A DNA stretch of 64,000 bases from UBA1163 sp049513055 (lineage in GTDB: Bacteria; Desulfobacterota; BSN033; UBA1163): the NCBI GenBank assembly GCA_049513055.1, contig JBEKWN010000001.1:37641-101640 (forward strand), in the 5' to 3' direction. Every line of letters starts with the position of its first letter. Positions within the stretch are counted from its first letter, which is position 1. The notes beneath the pieces are model-generated. The model was not told where the DNA came from and did no database searches. It saw only the letters and a program-made list of their open reading frames with translations. Position numbers and translations under genes: made by a program. Positions 1 to 8,383 of this stretch are shown here, piece after piece.

Positions 1-264
1 GGGGTGATCGGATTGACGCGAGCCCTTGCCATTGAATTAGGCCCTCATAACATTAACATTAATGCCGTAGCCCCGGGATTTACGGATACAGAAGCAAGCC
101 GCCATCTCACCGATGTCACCAAATACGATGTCTCTAAAACCCCCTTGAAGCGACTGGAGCAGCCCAATGATCTTCTGGGAGCGGTCATCTTCCTCGCATC
201 AAATGAAAGCGATTTCATCACTGGTCAGACCATTTTGGTCGATGGCGGGAGGGCCATGCATTAA
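1..264 (+). CDS. SDR-family oxidoreductase, 3' end only
   Basis: C-terminal part of a short-chain dehydrogenase/reductase whose start lies before the window. The 87 visible residues contain NINAVAPGF, the strand and turn that follow the active-site helix in FabG-like enzymes, and end with GQTILVDGG, the last core strand of the Rossmann fold. The catalytic Tyr-x-x-x-Lys would be just outside the window and cannot be checked. The frame is open to base 1, so the GTG at position 4 is not a true start. Substrate cannot be read. The molybdenum hydroxylase gene follows in the same direction after 237 bases, so a shared role in oxidising an alcohol, aldehyde or ring intermediate is possible. Confidence 0.85.
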   Translation, partial: GVIGLTRALAIELGPHNININAVAPGFTDTEASRHLTDVTKYDVSKTPLKRLEQPNDLLGAVIFLASNESDFITGQTILVDGGRAMH

Positions 265-501
265 TCCTTTTATCCCCCATCATGCCTTCGGCATGGTGGC
301 CTTGAATCCAATACGAACACTCAGGCGTTCAGACTTTTTCGATCGTCACTTTCATGGATGCAGCTTTCGCTGTTGAAAAGTTTTTTCTATTCTATTCTTC
401 ACATAGAATTTCTAAATATCTCAGGGAACCTTTTCGTGGGGGATCTTTCCCGGACAAGATTCCTTTGAGTCGGAAAATTTTTCGATCGGAGGCCTTAAAA
501 C
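265..501. other. Intergenic, short hairpin after the SDR gene
   Basis: No gene is seen here. Bases 278-298 form a small hairpin (arms CATCATGCC and GGCATGGTG, with one G-T pair) around a TTC loop, 13 bases after the SDR stop. There is no run of T after it, so a terminator role is weak. GGAGG near 489 serves the downstream ATG at 502. Confidence 0.4.
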
Positions 502-3141
502 ATGCAGGAGATAAATTTCATCTTGAATGGAGCCCCTCGAAGAGTCATCGTTGATCCTCAAAAAAGTTTGCTGAAAGTGATTCGAGAAGATCTAAGGTTG
601 ACAGGTACTAAGGAAGCATGCTCTGCCGGTCATTGCGGCACCTGTGCTGTGCTAGTGGATGGTGAAGTGGTTCTCGCCTGTAGATATCCTGTGGCCAAAG
701 TCCAGGGCAAAGAGGTAACGACCATCGAAGGCATTGGCACTCTCAGGAATCCTCATCCACTTCAATTGGCCTTTGCAAAGACGGGAGCCATTCAGTGTGG
801 CTTTTGCACACCGGGGATGATCGTCCGGACGAAGTCCCTTTTGGATGGAAATCCTAAGCCCAAAAGGGAAGAGATCAAAAAGGCTATTCAGCCTCATCTT
901 TGTCGTTGTACGGGCTACCAGAAGATCTTTGAGGCTGTAGAACTCGCTGCCTCTTATATGCGAGGGGAAACGAAATCAATTGAATTAAAATTAGAAGGAA
1001 AGGACACCATTGGCCAACCCGTGACACGAAAGGACGCCCTCGAGAAGGCAACAGGAACCATCCTCTATGCGGGTGACCTCACTGTGGACGGATGTGCCCA
1101 TATCAAAGTTCTGAGAAGTCCTCATCACCATGCCAAAATCTTACACATCGACAAGACCGAAGCAGAAACCATACCCGGTGTGTTAGCCGTGCTCACAGCT
1201 GAGGATGTGAAAGGGACCAACATCCTGAAGATGGCTGGAGATGATCAACCCATCTTAGGCGTGGGTAAGGTCCGTTTCATCGGTGATCCTGTCGCAGCAG
1301 TTGTGGCAACCTCTGAGGAAATTGCTTCTCATGCCATAGAGAAGATCGAGGTGACCTATGAACCCTTAGAACCAATACTTACCCCAGAGGAGGCATTGAA
1401 AGAGGGGGCGATAAGGGTCCATGACGATCGTTCAAACCTCTTTTTTGAACAACCCATCATCCATGGCGACGTTGAAAGGGGTTTTTCAGAGTCGGAGGTA
1501 GCCATTGAGCGAACCTACACAACACAAACCGTTGAACATGCCTACTTAGAAAACGACTCCGGCGTTGCTTTTATCCACGAAAATGGCCAACTGGTCATCC
1601 TATCCCCAAGTCAGAACATTCACGCTCACCGCAAGACCATCGCAGAAGCCCTCGGTCTCAATGTGGAAAAGGTCCGGGTGATCCAAACTCCCATGGGCGG
1701 GGCATTTGGCGGAAAACTGGATGTTTCCGTAGGTGGAATCCTTGGACTGGCTGCCTTGAAGCTTAAAAGGCCGGTGAAGCTTGCCTATACGAGGAGTGAA
1801 ACCTTTGCGGCTACCCCAAAACGTCACCCCTTCTTCATGAAGGTGAAAGTGGGGGCCAAAAAAGACGGAACGTTGATGGCATTAGATTTTGATCTCACAG
1901 CAGATGGCGGGGCATATAAGTCTTTTAGCAATAGTGTGACTCAACGAGGCCTTATCCATTCCCAGGGACCTTACCGATTCACCAATGCCCATGTCTACGG
2001 GAAAGCTGTTTATACGAATACAGCTTTCAAAGGTGCGATGAGAGGTTTTGGCGTACCCCAAGTCGCCTTTGCCATTGAGTCGATCCTTGATGAACTGGCA
2101 TCGGAACTGAAAATAGATCCCTTAGCCATAAGGGTGAAAAACGGTTTTGTGAAAGGGGATACGACAATCTGCGGCCAGGTATTAGACCACGCTATTGGTT
2201 TTCGGGAGTGTATGGAGACCCTAAAGCCTCTTTATGAGAAAGCATTAAAAGAGGCTAAAAAGAGCACAACGGATGAGATCAAAAGGGGAGTGGGTTTAGG
2301 AGGGGTTTGGTTCGGTCCGGGCCGAAGCGCCCCAGATCAATCTGAGGCATGGGCAGAACTTTTACCTGATGACACCTTACAGGTTTGGATCGGAGCAGCG
2401 GACATGGGACAAGGTACGGACACGATGTTCTGGCAAATTGCTACAGACACAATAGGATTTCCCCTGGAGAGAGTCAAAGTCTGTACAACAGATACTGAGA
2501 TCACACCGGACGGAAACTTTTCCGCTGGAAGCCGGCAGACCTATGTCTCAGGGAGAGCCGTCCAGATGGCCGTGGAAGAATTGAAAAAGGCCATGGATGA
2601 AAACGGTGTTAAGACGTATAGCGAGATGAAGGCAAAGGGCTTGCCTACTCTTTATAAAGCAATCAACAAACCTGTGACTTCGAGGCCTGATCCGAAGACT
2701 GGCCAGGGAGTTCCTTGGGAGACCTATTCTTTCGGAATCCAAATGGCTGAAGTGGCTGTGGAAGTAAAAACGGGTAGGGTGAATGTCCTCAAGATAATCT
2801 CTGTCCATGATCTCGGAACTGTGATCAATCGCCTCAATGTAGAGGGCCAACTCCACGGAGGCATCTGTATGGGTCTTGGATATGCCCTCATGGAAGAGTT
2901 TATTTACAATAAGACCGATAGCTTTGCCAAATTTAAGATACCTAGAGCGAAAGACATGCCTGACATGGAAGTGATCACCCTCAATATCCCCAGGAAGAAA
3001 GGACCCTTTGGTGCTTCCGGCACCGCAGAATATGCAGATGTCCCAACTGCACCGGCTATTGCAAATGCTATCTACAATGCCTGTGGTGTCCGTATCCGGG
3101 ATTTACCGATCACTCCCGAGAAGATCAGGCAATCTCTGTAG
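502..3141 (+). CDS. Molybdenum hydroxylase, fused Fe-S and Mo domains (Mop-like aldehyde oxidoreductase)
   Basis: Xanthine dehydrogenase family enzyme with the layout of Desulfovibrio aldehyde oxidoreductase: both [2Fe-2S] domains and the molybdopterin domain in one chain, without an FAD domain. Residues about 1-75 are a plant-type ferredoxin domain (CSAGHCGTC, then ACRYPV). Residues about 76-155 are the helical second Fe-S domain (QCGFCTPGM, HLCRCTGY). From about 173 to the end is the Mo domain with GGAFGG, MRGFGVPQ, MGQGTDTM and GTAEYADVPTAPA, where Glu near residue 843 is the expected catalytic base. The 879 residues compare with about 907 in the Desulfovibrio enzyme. The ATG follows GGAGG at a spacing of nine. 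The substrate is inferred only as an aldehyde or an aromatic or heterocyclic ring. The lack of an FAD partner suggests electrons leave through a ferredoxin or flavodoxin. Confidence 0.88.
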   Translation: MQEINFILNGAPRRVIVDPQKSLLKVIREDLRLTGTKEACSAGHCGTCAVLVDGEVVLACRYPVAKVQGKEVTTIEGIGTLRNPHPLQLAFAKTGAIQCGFCTPGMIVRTKSLLDGNPKPKREEIKKAIQPHLCRCTGYQKIFEAVELAASYMRGETKSIELKLEGKDTIGQPVTRKDALEKATGTILYAGDLTVDGCAHIKVLRSPHHHAKILHIDKTEAETIPGVLAVLTAEDVKGTNILKMAGDDQPILGVGKVRFIGDPVAAVVATSEEIASHAIEKIEVTYEPLEPILTPEEALKEGAIRVHDDRSNLFFEQPIIHGDVERGFSESEVAIERTYTTQTVEHAYLENDSGVAFIHENGQLVILSPSQNIHAHRKTIAEALGLNVEKVRVIQTPMGGAFGGKLDVSVGGILGLAALKLKRPVKLAYTRSETFAATPKRHPFFMKVKVGAKKDGTLMALDFDLTADGGAYKSFSNSVTQRGLIHSQGPYRFTNAHVYGKAVYTNTAFKGAMRGFGVPQVAFAIESILDELASELKIDPLAIRVKNGFVKGDTTICGQVLDHAIGFRECMETLKPLYEKALKEAKKSTTDEIKRGVGLGGVWFGPGRSAPDQSEAWAELLPDDTLQVWIGAADMGQGTDTMFWQIATDTIGFPLERVKVCTTDTEITPDGNFSAGSRQTYVSGRAVQMAVEELKKAMDENGVKTYSEMKAKGLPTLYKAINKPVTSRPDPKTGQGVPWETYSFGIQMAEVAVEVKTGRVNVLKIISVHDLGTVINRLNVEGQLHGGICMGLGYALMEEFIYNKTDSFAKFKIPRAKDMPDMEVITLNIPRKKGPFGASGTAEYADVPTAPAIANAIYNACGVRIRDLPITPEKIRQSL

Positions 3142-3306
3142 CCTCTTTAAGGAGGGGGGGATTTTTGCAACGAAGCCAATAGAGGTTTGATCTCTAACAA
3201 GATTATCGCTGCAATGATTTGTCGAAGTTAAAATGCAATCCAATAGCTTTCAGTATAGGGTGAATATCGGAAACTTCATTGTGAAAATTGAAACTTAAAA
3301 AACTAC

Positions 3307-3335
3307 TTGATTTCTTCATTTCCTGTCGGTATAGT
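3307..3335 (+). promoter_or_regulatory. Sigma-70-type promoter for the 3526-9898 gene block
   Basis: TTGATT (3307-3312) and TATAGT (3330-3335) are separated by 17 bases, so the start of transcription would be near 3342. It is the best match in the gap and points at the operon downstream. Confidence 0.55.
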
Positions 3336-3352
3336 TCTGTCTATTCGACAGG
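3322..3352. promoter_or_regulatory. Inverted repeat overlapping the promoter (possible operator)
   Basis: CCTGTCG at 3322-3328 and CGACAGG at 3346-3352 form a perfect 7-bp dyad with 17 bases between the arms. One arm lies in the -35/-10 spacer and the other at the predicted start site, a usual position for a repressor site. The cognate regulator is not in the window. Confidence 0.4.
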
Positions 3353-3525
3353 TCGTAAGCCATTTTATAACAATTTATTTTCTTAAATGAAGAGGGTCAT
3401 GAATATGACCTGGTGAAAGGAGGGGGTGTGTATGGAAGGATAACCTTCATTATCAATACACCAGAGGATGGTGGGGAATTGAGAATCTTTCAAGAGGAGT
3501 CCAATAAGCATTCAGGAGGTGAAAA

Positions 3526-5211
3526 ATGAAAATTTATGATGTGGTACCAGGATTTGAGTTTGATGAGAAGTATGATTTAGAGCAATCGCCGGCTTGGTTT
3601 CTCGACGCCACCCACTCTGTCCCCCCGTGGACACCCATGTTCGGGTGGTTCTGGATCAATTTCTGCCGACACGGAATGCAGTATGGCGCTGAGACCCTCT
3701 CCCTTCCCACTGTGAAAGGATGGGACTGGCGCTTTAAAGATGGAGGTGGCTATCTAACCCTCCTCATGGTCGATTCCGATAAAGAAAAGGCGGAAAGGGA
3801 GAAGAAGTTTAGAGAAGCCATTAGGCCCTTTGTGGAGAATTATGATGGTCTTTGGGGTGGTTACGTTAAGGAGATCCTGAAAAGATATGATAATTTGAAA
3901 GTCCTCGACGTCAACACTGCTTCGAATATCAAACTTCTTGAAAACTTCGAGGAGGTCATCGATACTTGTCGAAGAATGTGGGAAATCCATATGCACATGA
4001 TGTATGGGACTTATACGCCCTATGTCCTATTTGAGCAACTCTGCATGCAGTTGTTGAACATCGATGATACCCATCCCACTTTCCACAAGTTAGTGGCCGG
4101 CTTTGACAACGAAAGTTTTCGAGTAGACCGTAGGCTCTGGGAGTTCTCCAAGAAAGCAAAGGATATGGGTCTTGAGAGCCTCTTCATGGGGACTCCTTCA
4201 AAACAGATGAAGGCCAAATTGGGGGAGAGTGATAAAGGAAAGAAATATTTGAAAGAGTTTGATGAATTCCTTGATAAAGAAGCCGGCTGGAGGATGGAAC
4301 GAATGGCTGAGATTAATGTCCCCACCTGGCAAGAGGATCCTACCCCAGGTTTTGAAACGGTAAAGATGTATCTTAAGAAAGGTGGGGATTTCGACTTAGA
4401 TAAAGACCGTAAGAAGATTGAAAAGGAAAGGAAAGATGCAGAAAAAGAGGTCTTGGCTAAGATCGCTCCCGAGCAGAAGGGTTGGTTCTCCATGCTGATG
4501 AAAGTGGCTCAGAATTGCAGCCGTTTCAGTGAGGAGCACAATCATTATCTCGATCTCTACACCCACGCGTTGATGAGAAGATCCTGTATGGGATTGGGAA
4601 ATCGATTCGCTAAATGTGGAGCGATTAACCAACCCGAGGATATTTTCTTCCTCATGCCTGATGAGGTGAGAAAGGCTGGGATTAATCCTGATAAACTCAA
4701 TCTCAAACCCATCGTCCAACGTCGACGGAAAGAATGGGAAGAATGGAATCAAAGAGGTAATCCCCCTGCTATCTTTAAAGAAGGGTTTACTTTGGAGCAG
4801 GCGATCGGAGGATTAGTCCAATCTCTTGATCCAATCGCCCTCAAAGTAGTGGTGGGAAGCATGCCCGTACCAAAGCCTGAACTCAAGGCAGACCTCTTGG
4901 GAACCTGCGGATCTTCAGGCATGGCGGAAGGGGTTGCTCGAGTAGTCCTCAGAGATGAAGACCTACCGACCATCCAGAAAGGAGATATTCTTGTAGCAAT
5001 GAGCACTTCTCCAGCCTGGACGCCCGTGTTTAGTATGATCAGCGGGGTCGTGGTGGATAGAGGGGCGAGCCTCTCCCATGCCGCTATTGTTGGAAGGGAG
5101 TATGGAATCCCTGTTGTGATGAATGTGTTTACCGGCACCCAGGTGATCAAGTCAGGTCAAAGGATCCGGGTAGACGGAAACTTGGGAGCCGTTTACATCC
5201 TGGACAAATAA
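3526..5211 (+). CDS. Phenylphosphate synthase-like subunit with phosphohistidine domain
   Basis: 561-residue protein whose C-terminal ~100 residues are the swivelling PEP-utilising domain of PEP synthase and pyruvate phosphate dikinase. The motif GASLSHAAIVGREYGIPVV carries the phosphorylated His at residue 518. The long N-terminal part (tryptophan-rich near residues 23-50) is not a PEP-binding domain. In Thauera aromatica, phenylphosphate synthase is split into a mobile-domain subunit of about 70 kDa, an ATP-binding subunit of about 40 kDa and a CBS-domain subunit, and turns phenol and ATP into phenylphosphate, AMP and phosphate. Here the first two are adjacent, one base apart, in the same order. 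The CBS subunit is not seen. The true substrate could be another phenol-like or hydroxylated compound. The start has AGGAGGTG upstream. Confidence 0.75.
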   Translation: MKIYDVVPGFEFDEKYDLEQSPAWFLDATHSVPPWTPMFGWFWINFCRHGMQYGAETLSLPTVKGWDWRFKDGGGYLTLLMVDSDKEKAEREKKFREAIRPFVENYDGLWGGYVKEILKRYDNLKVLDVNTASNIKLLENFEEVIDTCRRMWEIHMHMMYGTYTPYVLFEQLCMQLLNIDDTHPTFHKLVAGFDNESFRVDRRLWEFSKKAKDMGLESLFMGTPSKQMKAKLGESDKGKKYLKEFDEFLDKEAGWRMERMAEINVPTWQEDPTPGFETVKMYLKKGGDFDLDKDRKKIEKERKDAEKEVLAKIAPEQKGWFSMLMKVAQNCSRFSEEHNHYLDLYTHALMRRSCMGLGNRFAKCGAINQPEDIFFLMPDEVRKAGINPDKLNLKPIVQRRRKEWEEWNQRGNPPAIFKEGFTLEQAIGGLVQSLDPIALKVVVGSMPVPKPELKADLLGTCGSSGMAEGVARVVLRDEDLPTIQKGDILVAMSTSPAWTPVFSMISGVVVDRGASLSHAAIVGREYGIPVVMNVFTGTQVIKSGQRIRVDGNLGAVYILDK

Positions 5212-5212
5212 G

Positions 5213-6268
5213 ATGCCTCCAAGAAAAACGACGCAAAATATCATCTGGTTCAAAGACTGTTCAGGGAAGAACTTTCCTCAAGTAGGGGGTAAAAATGCAA
5301 ATTTAGGTGAGATGTTTAAACTCGGCCTCCGAGTCCCACCTGGATTTGCCGTCACCACGTATGCCTTTGACACTTTTATAGAGAGAGGGAGGGTTCGAAA
5401 CGAAATTGTGAGAACCCTCTCTCAAATTCCCTTTGAGGATATCAAAGCCTTGGAGGAAGCAGGTCTTCAGATTCGAGATCTTATCGAATCTACCCCCATT
5501 CCTAAAAATATTGTTAAAGAGATCAAAGAAGCTTATAAAAAATTAGGCGACCTCTGTGGAGTGGCGGATCTCCCCGTTGCCGTCCGATCCAGTGCCACTT
5601 CCGAAGATCTGAAGACGGCCAGCTTCGCCGGACAGCATGAATCTTACCTCTGGGTTAGAGGTAAAGAGGAAGTGATCCAACACATATTGAAATGCTGGGC
5701 AAGCCTGTTTACAAATCGTGCCATCGCTTATCGAAATCAGATCGGGTGGCCTCATGATAAAGTGACCATTAGTGTTGGAGTTCAGAAGATGGTCAATGCC
5801 AAATGTGCGGGAGTGATGTTCACGATTGATCCGGTGGTCGGAGATCCAGAGAAGATAGTCATTGAAGGCAATTGGGGATTGGGCGAGAGCGTGGTCAAAG
5901 GAGAGGTCTCTCCAGACCACTTCCTGGTGGATAAAAAATCGCTCGAGATTTTAGAGAAGATGATCTCTCCGAAAACCCTCTGCTATGAGTTGGTAGAAGA
6001 TAAGGTCATCTGTATCGAACCTACCCTCGAAAGGCAGAATGAGCCATGCATCGATGATGAAGCATTGATGGAACTGGTCCGGCTCGGTAAAATCGCAGAA
6101 GCCCATTATCAATCGGCTCAGGATTTGGAGTGGGCCATCGATGTTGATCTCCCCTTCCCTGAGAATGTTTTTCTTGTCCAGACCCGGCCCGTGACAAGTG
6201 CGGGGAAACCAAAACAGAGCAATACGGATATCATTATCGATATGATGTCCTCCCTTTTCAGAAGATAA
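5213..6268 (+). CDS. Phenylphosphate synthase-like ATP-binding subunit (PEP synthase N-terminal domain)
   Basis: 351 residues matching only the ATP-grasp-like nucleotide-binding domain of PEP synthase/PPDK. It has GGKNANLGEM near the start, GLRVPPGFAVTTYAF, the PVAVRSSATSED segment near residue 123 with ASFAGQHESYL, GVQKMVNAKCAGVMFT, and QDLEWAID followed by the terminal VFLVQTRPVTS strand. The phosphohistidine and PEP-binding domains are absent. The phosphohistidine domain is supplied by the preceding gene, whose TAA is separated from this ATG by one base. This split is the hallmark of the phenylphosphate synthase group rather than of gluconeogenic PEP synthase. Role inferred: transfers the beta-phosphoryl group of ATP to the His of the partner subunit. 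Confidence 0.78.
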   Translation: MPPRKTTQNIIWFKDCSGKNFPQVGGKNANLGEMFKLGLRVPPGFAVTTYAFDTFIERGRVRNEIVRTLSQIPFEDIKALEEAGLQIRDLIESTPIPKNIVKEIKEAYKKLGDLCGVADLPVAVRSSATSEDLKTASFAGQHESYLWVRGKEEVIQHILKCWASLFTNRAIAYRNQIGWPHDKVTISVGVQKMVNAKCAGVMFTIDPVVGDPEKIVIEGNWGLGESVVKGEVSPDHFLVDKKSLEILEKMISPKTLCYELVEDKVICIEPTLERQNEPCIDDEALMELVRLGKIAEAHYQSAQDLEWAIDVDLPFPENVFLVQTRPVTSAGKPKQSNTDIIIDMMSSLFRR

Positions 6269-6315
6269 GCGGGCTCTTCTTCCTCTCCGGTCATGAAAGG
6301 GAATTGGAGGAACCT

Positions 6316-6636
6316 ATGTATGTCCGAATGACCTTTTTCAAATTAAAAATAGGCAAGATGCAGGAGTTACGCGAGACTTACAATAAGGAGGTTGTTTTAG
6401 CTCACAAAGGCCATAAGGGAATTCGCTTCGTCCATCTCCTTGAGTCTTTAGACAATAAAGACGAAGGGATTTCTATCACCGCATGGGATACCAAGGCAGA
6501 TGTCGAGGCCTATGAGAAGAGCGGAGACTACGAAAAACTGGTTGCGAAATTCAAGGACATGTATGCCGAGGAACCGTTGCTTAAATCCTATGAGGTGACC
6601 GCCAGCTCTGATCCCATCATCCTTCGTATATTTTAA
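6316..6636 (+). CDS. ABM-fold small protein (antibiotic biosynthesis monooxygenase-like)
   Basis: 106-residue single-domain protein resembling the dimeric alpha-beta barrel ABM family. It begins YVRMTFFKLKIGKMQELRE, has a central strand ISITAWDTKADVEAYEKS and ends LKSYEVTAS, the usual strand-helix-strand-helix-strand pattern. The ATG at 6316 is chosen because GGAGG ends five bases before it; a TTG at 6304 lies upstream of that site. Family members are cofactor-free oxygenases, haem-degrading enzymes or proteins without a known reaction, so no function is given. It lies 47 bases after the ATP-binding subunit and is presumably co-transcribed with it. Confidence 0.65.
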   Translation: MYVRMTFFKLKIGKMQELRETYNKEVVLAHKGHKGIRFVHLLESLDNKDEGISITAWDTKADVEAYEKSGDYEKLVAKFKDMYAEEPLLKSYEVTASSDPIILRIF

Positions 6637-6653
6637 CCCACTGGGAGGGAAAG

Positions 6654-7313
6654 ATGATCTTTTTATTTAATCAACACTGGGACATTATCCCCGGGAAAGA
6701 AGAAGAATACACAAAATTTGCCATCAATCATTACATTCCTACCATGAAAAAGATCGGTATCAATCCGGTAGGAGGATTTTATGTGGTAGTGGGGGAAGGT
6801 CCCGGGGTCATCTCGGTGGGGACAGTGGATTCGTTACAAAAACTCCAAAAGGCCATGGAAACAGAAGAGTATGAGAAGGTAACGGCTCAGGTCCAGTGTT
6901 ATGTCTTCAATTATTGTAGCAGAATTCTTAAGCCCACAGGGAGGGTGAAAACAGATAAATATACGATTCAATTAAGGGTATGGAAATTTAACCAATATTT
7001 TAATATCATCCCTGGGAAAGAGAAAGAATACTCGGAGTTTATCACAAAGGATCATCTCCCGACCATAGAAAAACTGGGTATCAAGATGACGGGCGGATGG
7101 CAGGTAGTGGTAGGCTCTGGTCCTTATATCGTTGCAGAAGGAACCGCGACAAGTATTGTCGATATTGCCAAGGCCCTTGAAAGTGAGGAATACAAACGAA
7201 TCACAAAGATATTGACATCCAAGTATGTGACTGACTATAGCAGCCGCATCCTCGCTCCAACTGGCCGTATCGAACTTCCTTATCTTCTGGAAAAAATGAT
7301 GAAGGGATTTTAG
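6654..7313 (+). CDS. Two-repeat alpha-beta-barrel-like protein of unknown function
   Basis: 219 residues made of two similar halves. Residues about 1-100 contain FNQHWDIIPGKEEEYTKF, GGFYVVVGEGPGVISVGT and YCSRILKPTGR. Residues about 112-205 contain FNQYFNIIPGKEKEYSEF, GGWQVVVGSGPYIVAEGT and YSSRILAPTGR. The internal duplication is plain from the sequence. Each half has the length and strand order of a dimeric alpha-beta barrel monomer, so the chain may fold as a built-in dimer. I do not recognise a characterised relative. It starts 17 bases after the ABM-like gene with GGGAGG upstream, so it belongs to the same operon. Confidence 0.6.
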   Translation: MIFLFNQHWDIIPGKEEEYTKFAINHYIPTMKKIGINPVGGFYVVVGEGPGVISVGTVDSLQKLQKAMETEEYEKVTAQVQCYVFNYCSRILKPTGRVKTDKYTIQLRVWKFNQYFNIIPGKEKEYSEFITKDHLPTIEKLGIKMTGGWQVVVGSGPYIVAEGTATSIVDIAKALESEEYKRITKILTSKYVTDYSSRILAPTGRIELPYLLEKMMKGF

Positions 7314-7344
7314 AGTTCAGAGTTGAAAATCTAAAGTTGTAGGG

Positions 7345-7941
7345 ATGAAACGGATTTATCAGAAAATTTTTGAGCGGGCGAAACCCTTCCTCCGTACTCG
7401 AAAAAACCTCATTCACACAAAGATTGCCCTCCGGTATGCCTTAAAGCTTCTAAATCACGAAAAAGGGGAAGAAGAAATTGCTATCCCTGCAATCATTCTT
7501 CACGATGTGGGCTGGAAGACCGTCCCTGAAAACTTACACCTGACTGCTTTTGGTCCAAACCCATCTAATCCTAAATTGGCAAGAGTTCATGAAGTAGAAG
7601 GAGCAAAAATAGCTAAAGCCATTTTGGAGAAATTACATTATCCTCCTGCAAACGTAAAAGAGATCTATCAAATCATCCAAGGACACGATTCAAGAAAAAG
7701 ACCCATCTCTTGGAATGATCGAATTGTTAAGGATGCGGATAAACTGACCCGTTATTCTCGAAAGGGTATGACCATTGATTTGGGTCGGTTCCAGGTTCCA
7801 ACGGGAATTCATATCAATTTTTTAGAAGGGAAGGTCGAAGAATGGTTCCTCCTCCTCACCTCTCAGAAGTTGGCTAGAGAAGAAATAAACAGAAGAAGAA
7901 AAGAGATGATTGCAGTTGACAAAACCTCTTTGACTTTCTAA
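7345..7941 (+). CDS. HD-domain phosphohydrolase
   Basis: 198-residue HD superfamily metal-dependent hydrolase. The metal-binding residues are visible as H in IHTKIALRYAL, the HD pair in IILHDVGWKTV, the His of IIQGHDSRKRP and the Asp of VKDADKLTRYS. The family cleaves phosphate esters or nucleotides; the substrate here is not readable. It sits inside the aromatic catabolic block, 31 bases after the duplicated protein, and could act on a phosphorylated intermediate, but that is inference from position only. Confidence 0.75.
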   Translation: MKRIYQKIFERAKPFLRTRKNLIHTKIALRYALKLLNHEKGEEEIAIPAIILHDVGWKTVPENLHLTAFGPNPSNPKLARVHEVEGAKIAKAILEKLHYPPANVKEIYQIIQGHDSRKRPISWNDRIVKDADKLTRYSRKGMTIDLGRFQVPTGIHINFLEGKVEEWFLLLTSQKLAREEINRRRKEMIAVDKTSLTF

Positions 7942-7957
7942 AATCGGAACCAATCCA

Positions 7958-8383
7958 ATGAAAAGATTTTTGGTTGAAATTTCAAAAGGTAGATTCAAAA
8001 TTCACGGCCTTGTCCAAGAGTTGGGCCAAGACATCCTGGTTTCCATCTGGGGAGGAATCCGACCTCACATCGGTGCTGTGGGAATGGCCATCCCGAGATC
8101 CAGCTTGAAGAATCAAAAAAAGTGGAGCGCCACCTCTTCCAATTTTACTTTCGTCGGCCATAAAGAGGATACCTTGGTAAAAAAGATTTCAGAAAGGTTG
8201 GCAGCTCGATTGAGAAGAAATGTGGTGGTCACCGCAGGTGTCCACTGGGATGGGATCACTTCCAAAGAGATTAAGATTATCCAAAATCTCACACAAAAAA
8301 TATCAGACCAGATTCAAAAAAAAATCCTGTCTGCTGGCAGGCAGGGGAGAAGACAAAATGAAGACCCTAAAAAAAAGGCCTGA
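7958..8383 (+). CDS. LpdD-like protein (prenylated-flavin chaperone-like domain)
   Basis: 141-residue protein with the pattern I associate with LpdD-like proteins found beside UbiD-type (de)carboxylases: DILVSIWGGIRPHIGAV, then SATSSNFTFVGHKED, then RRNVVVTAGVHWDGI. LpdD accompanies the UbiD-like gallate decarboxylase LpdC and is thought to help with its prenylated flavin cofactor. The assignment rests on remembered motif similarity, so it is tentative. If right, it fits the phenylphosphate-synthase-like genes, since phenylphosphate carboxylase also uses UbiD-type subunits, although no UbiD gene is in the window. The C-terminal 26 bases overlap the next gene, which starts in another frame. 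Confidence 0.5.
   Translation: MKRFLVEISKGRFKIHGLVQELGQDILVSIWGGIRPHIGAVGMAIPRSSLKNQKKWSATSSNFTFVGHKEDTLVKKISERLAARLRRNVVVTAGVHWDGITSKEIKIIQNLTQKISDQIQKKILSAGRQGRRQNEDPKKKA

Larger units (their letters stand above)
3142..3525. other. Intergenic: promoter, dyad and leader of the phenylphosphate-synthase-like operon
   Basis: 384 bases without a gene. It holds a sigma-70-like promoter (3307-3335), a 7-bp inverted repeat overlapping the promoter (3322-3352), and a leader of about 180 bases ending in AGGAGGTG just before the ATG at 3526. A weak GGTCAT/ATGACC hairpin lies in the leader. No known riboswitch was recognised. Confidence 0.5.
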
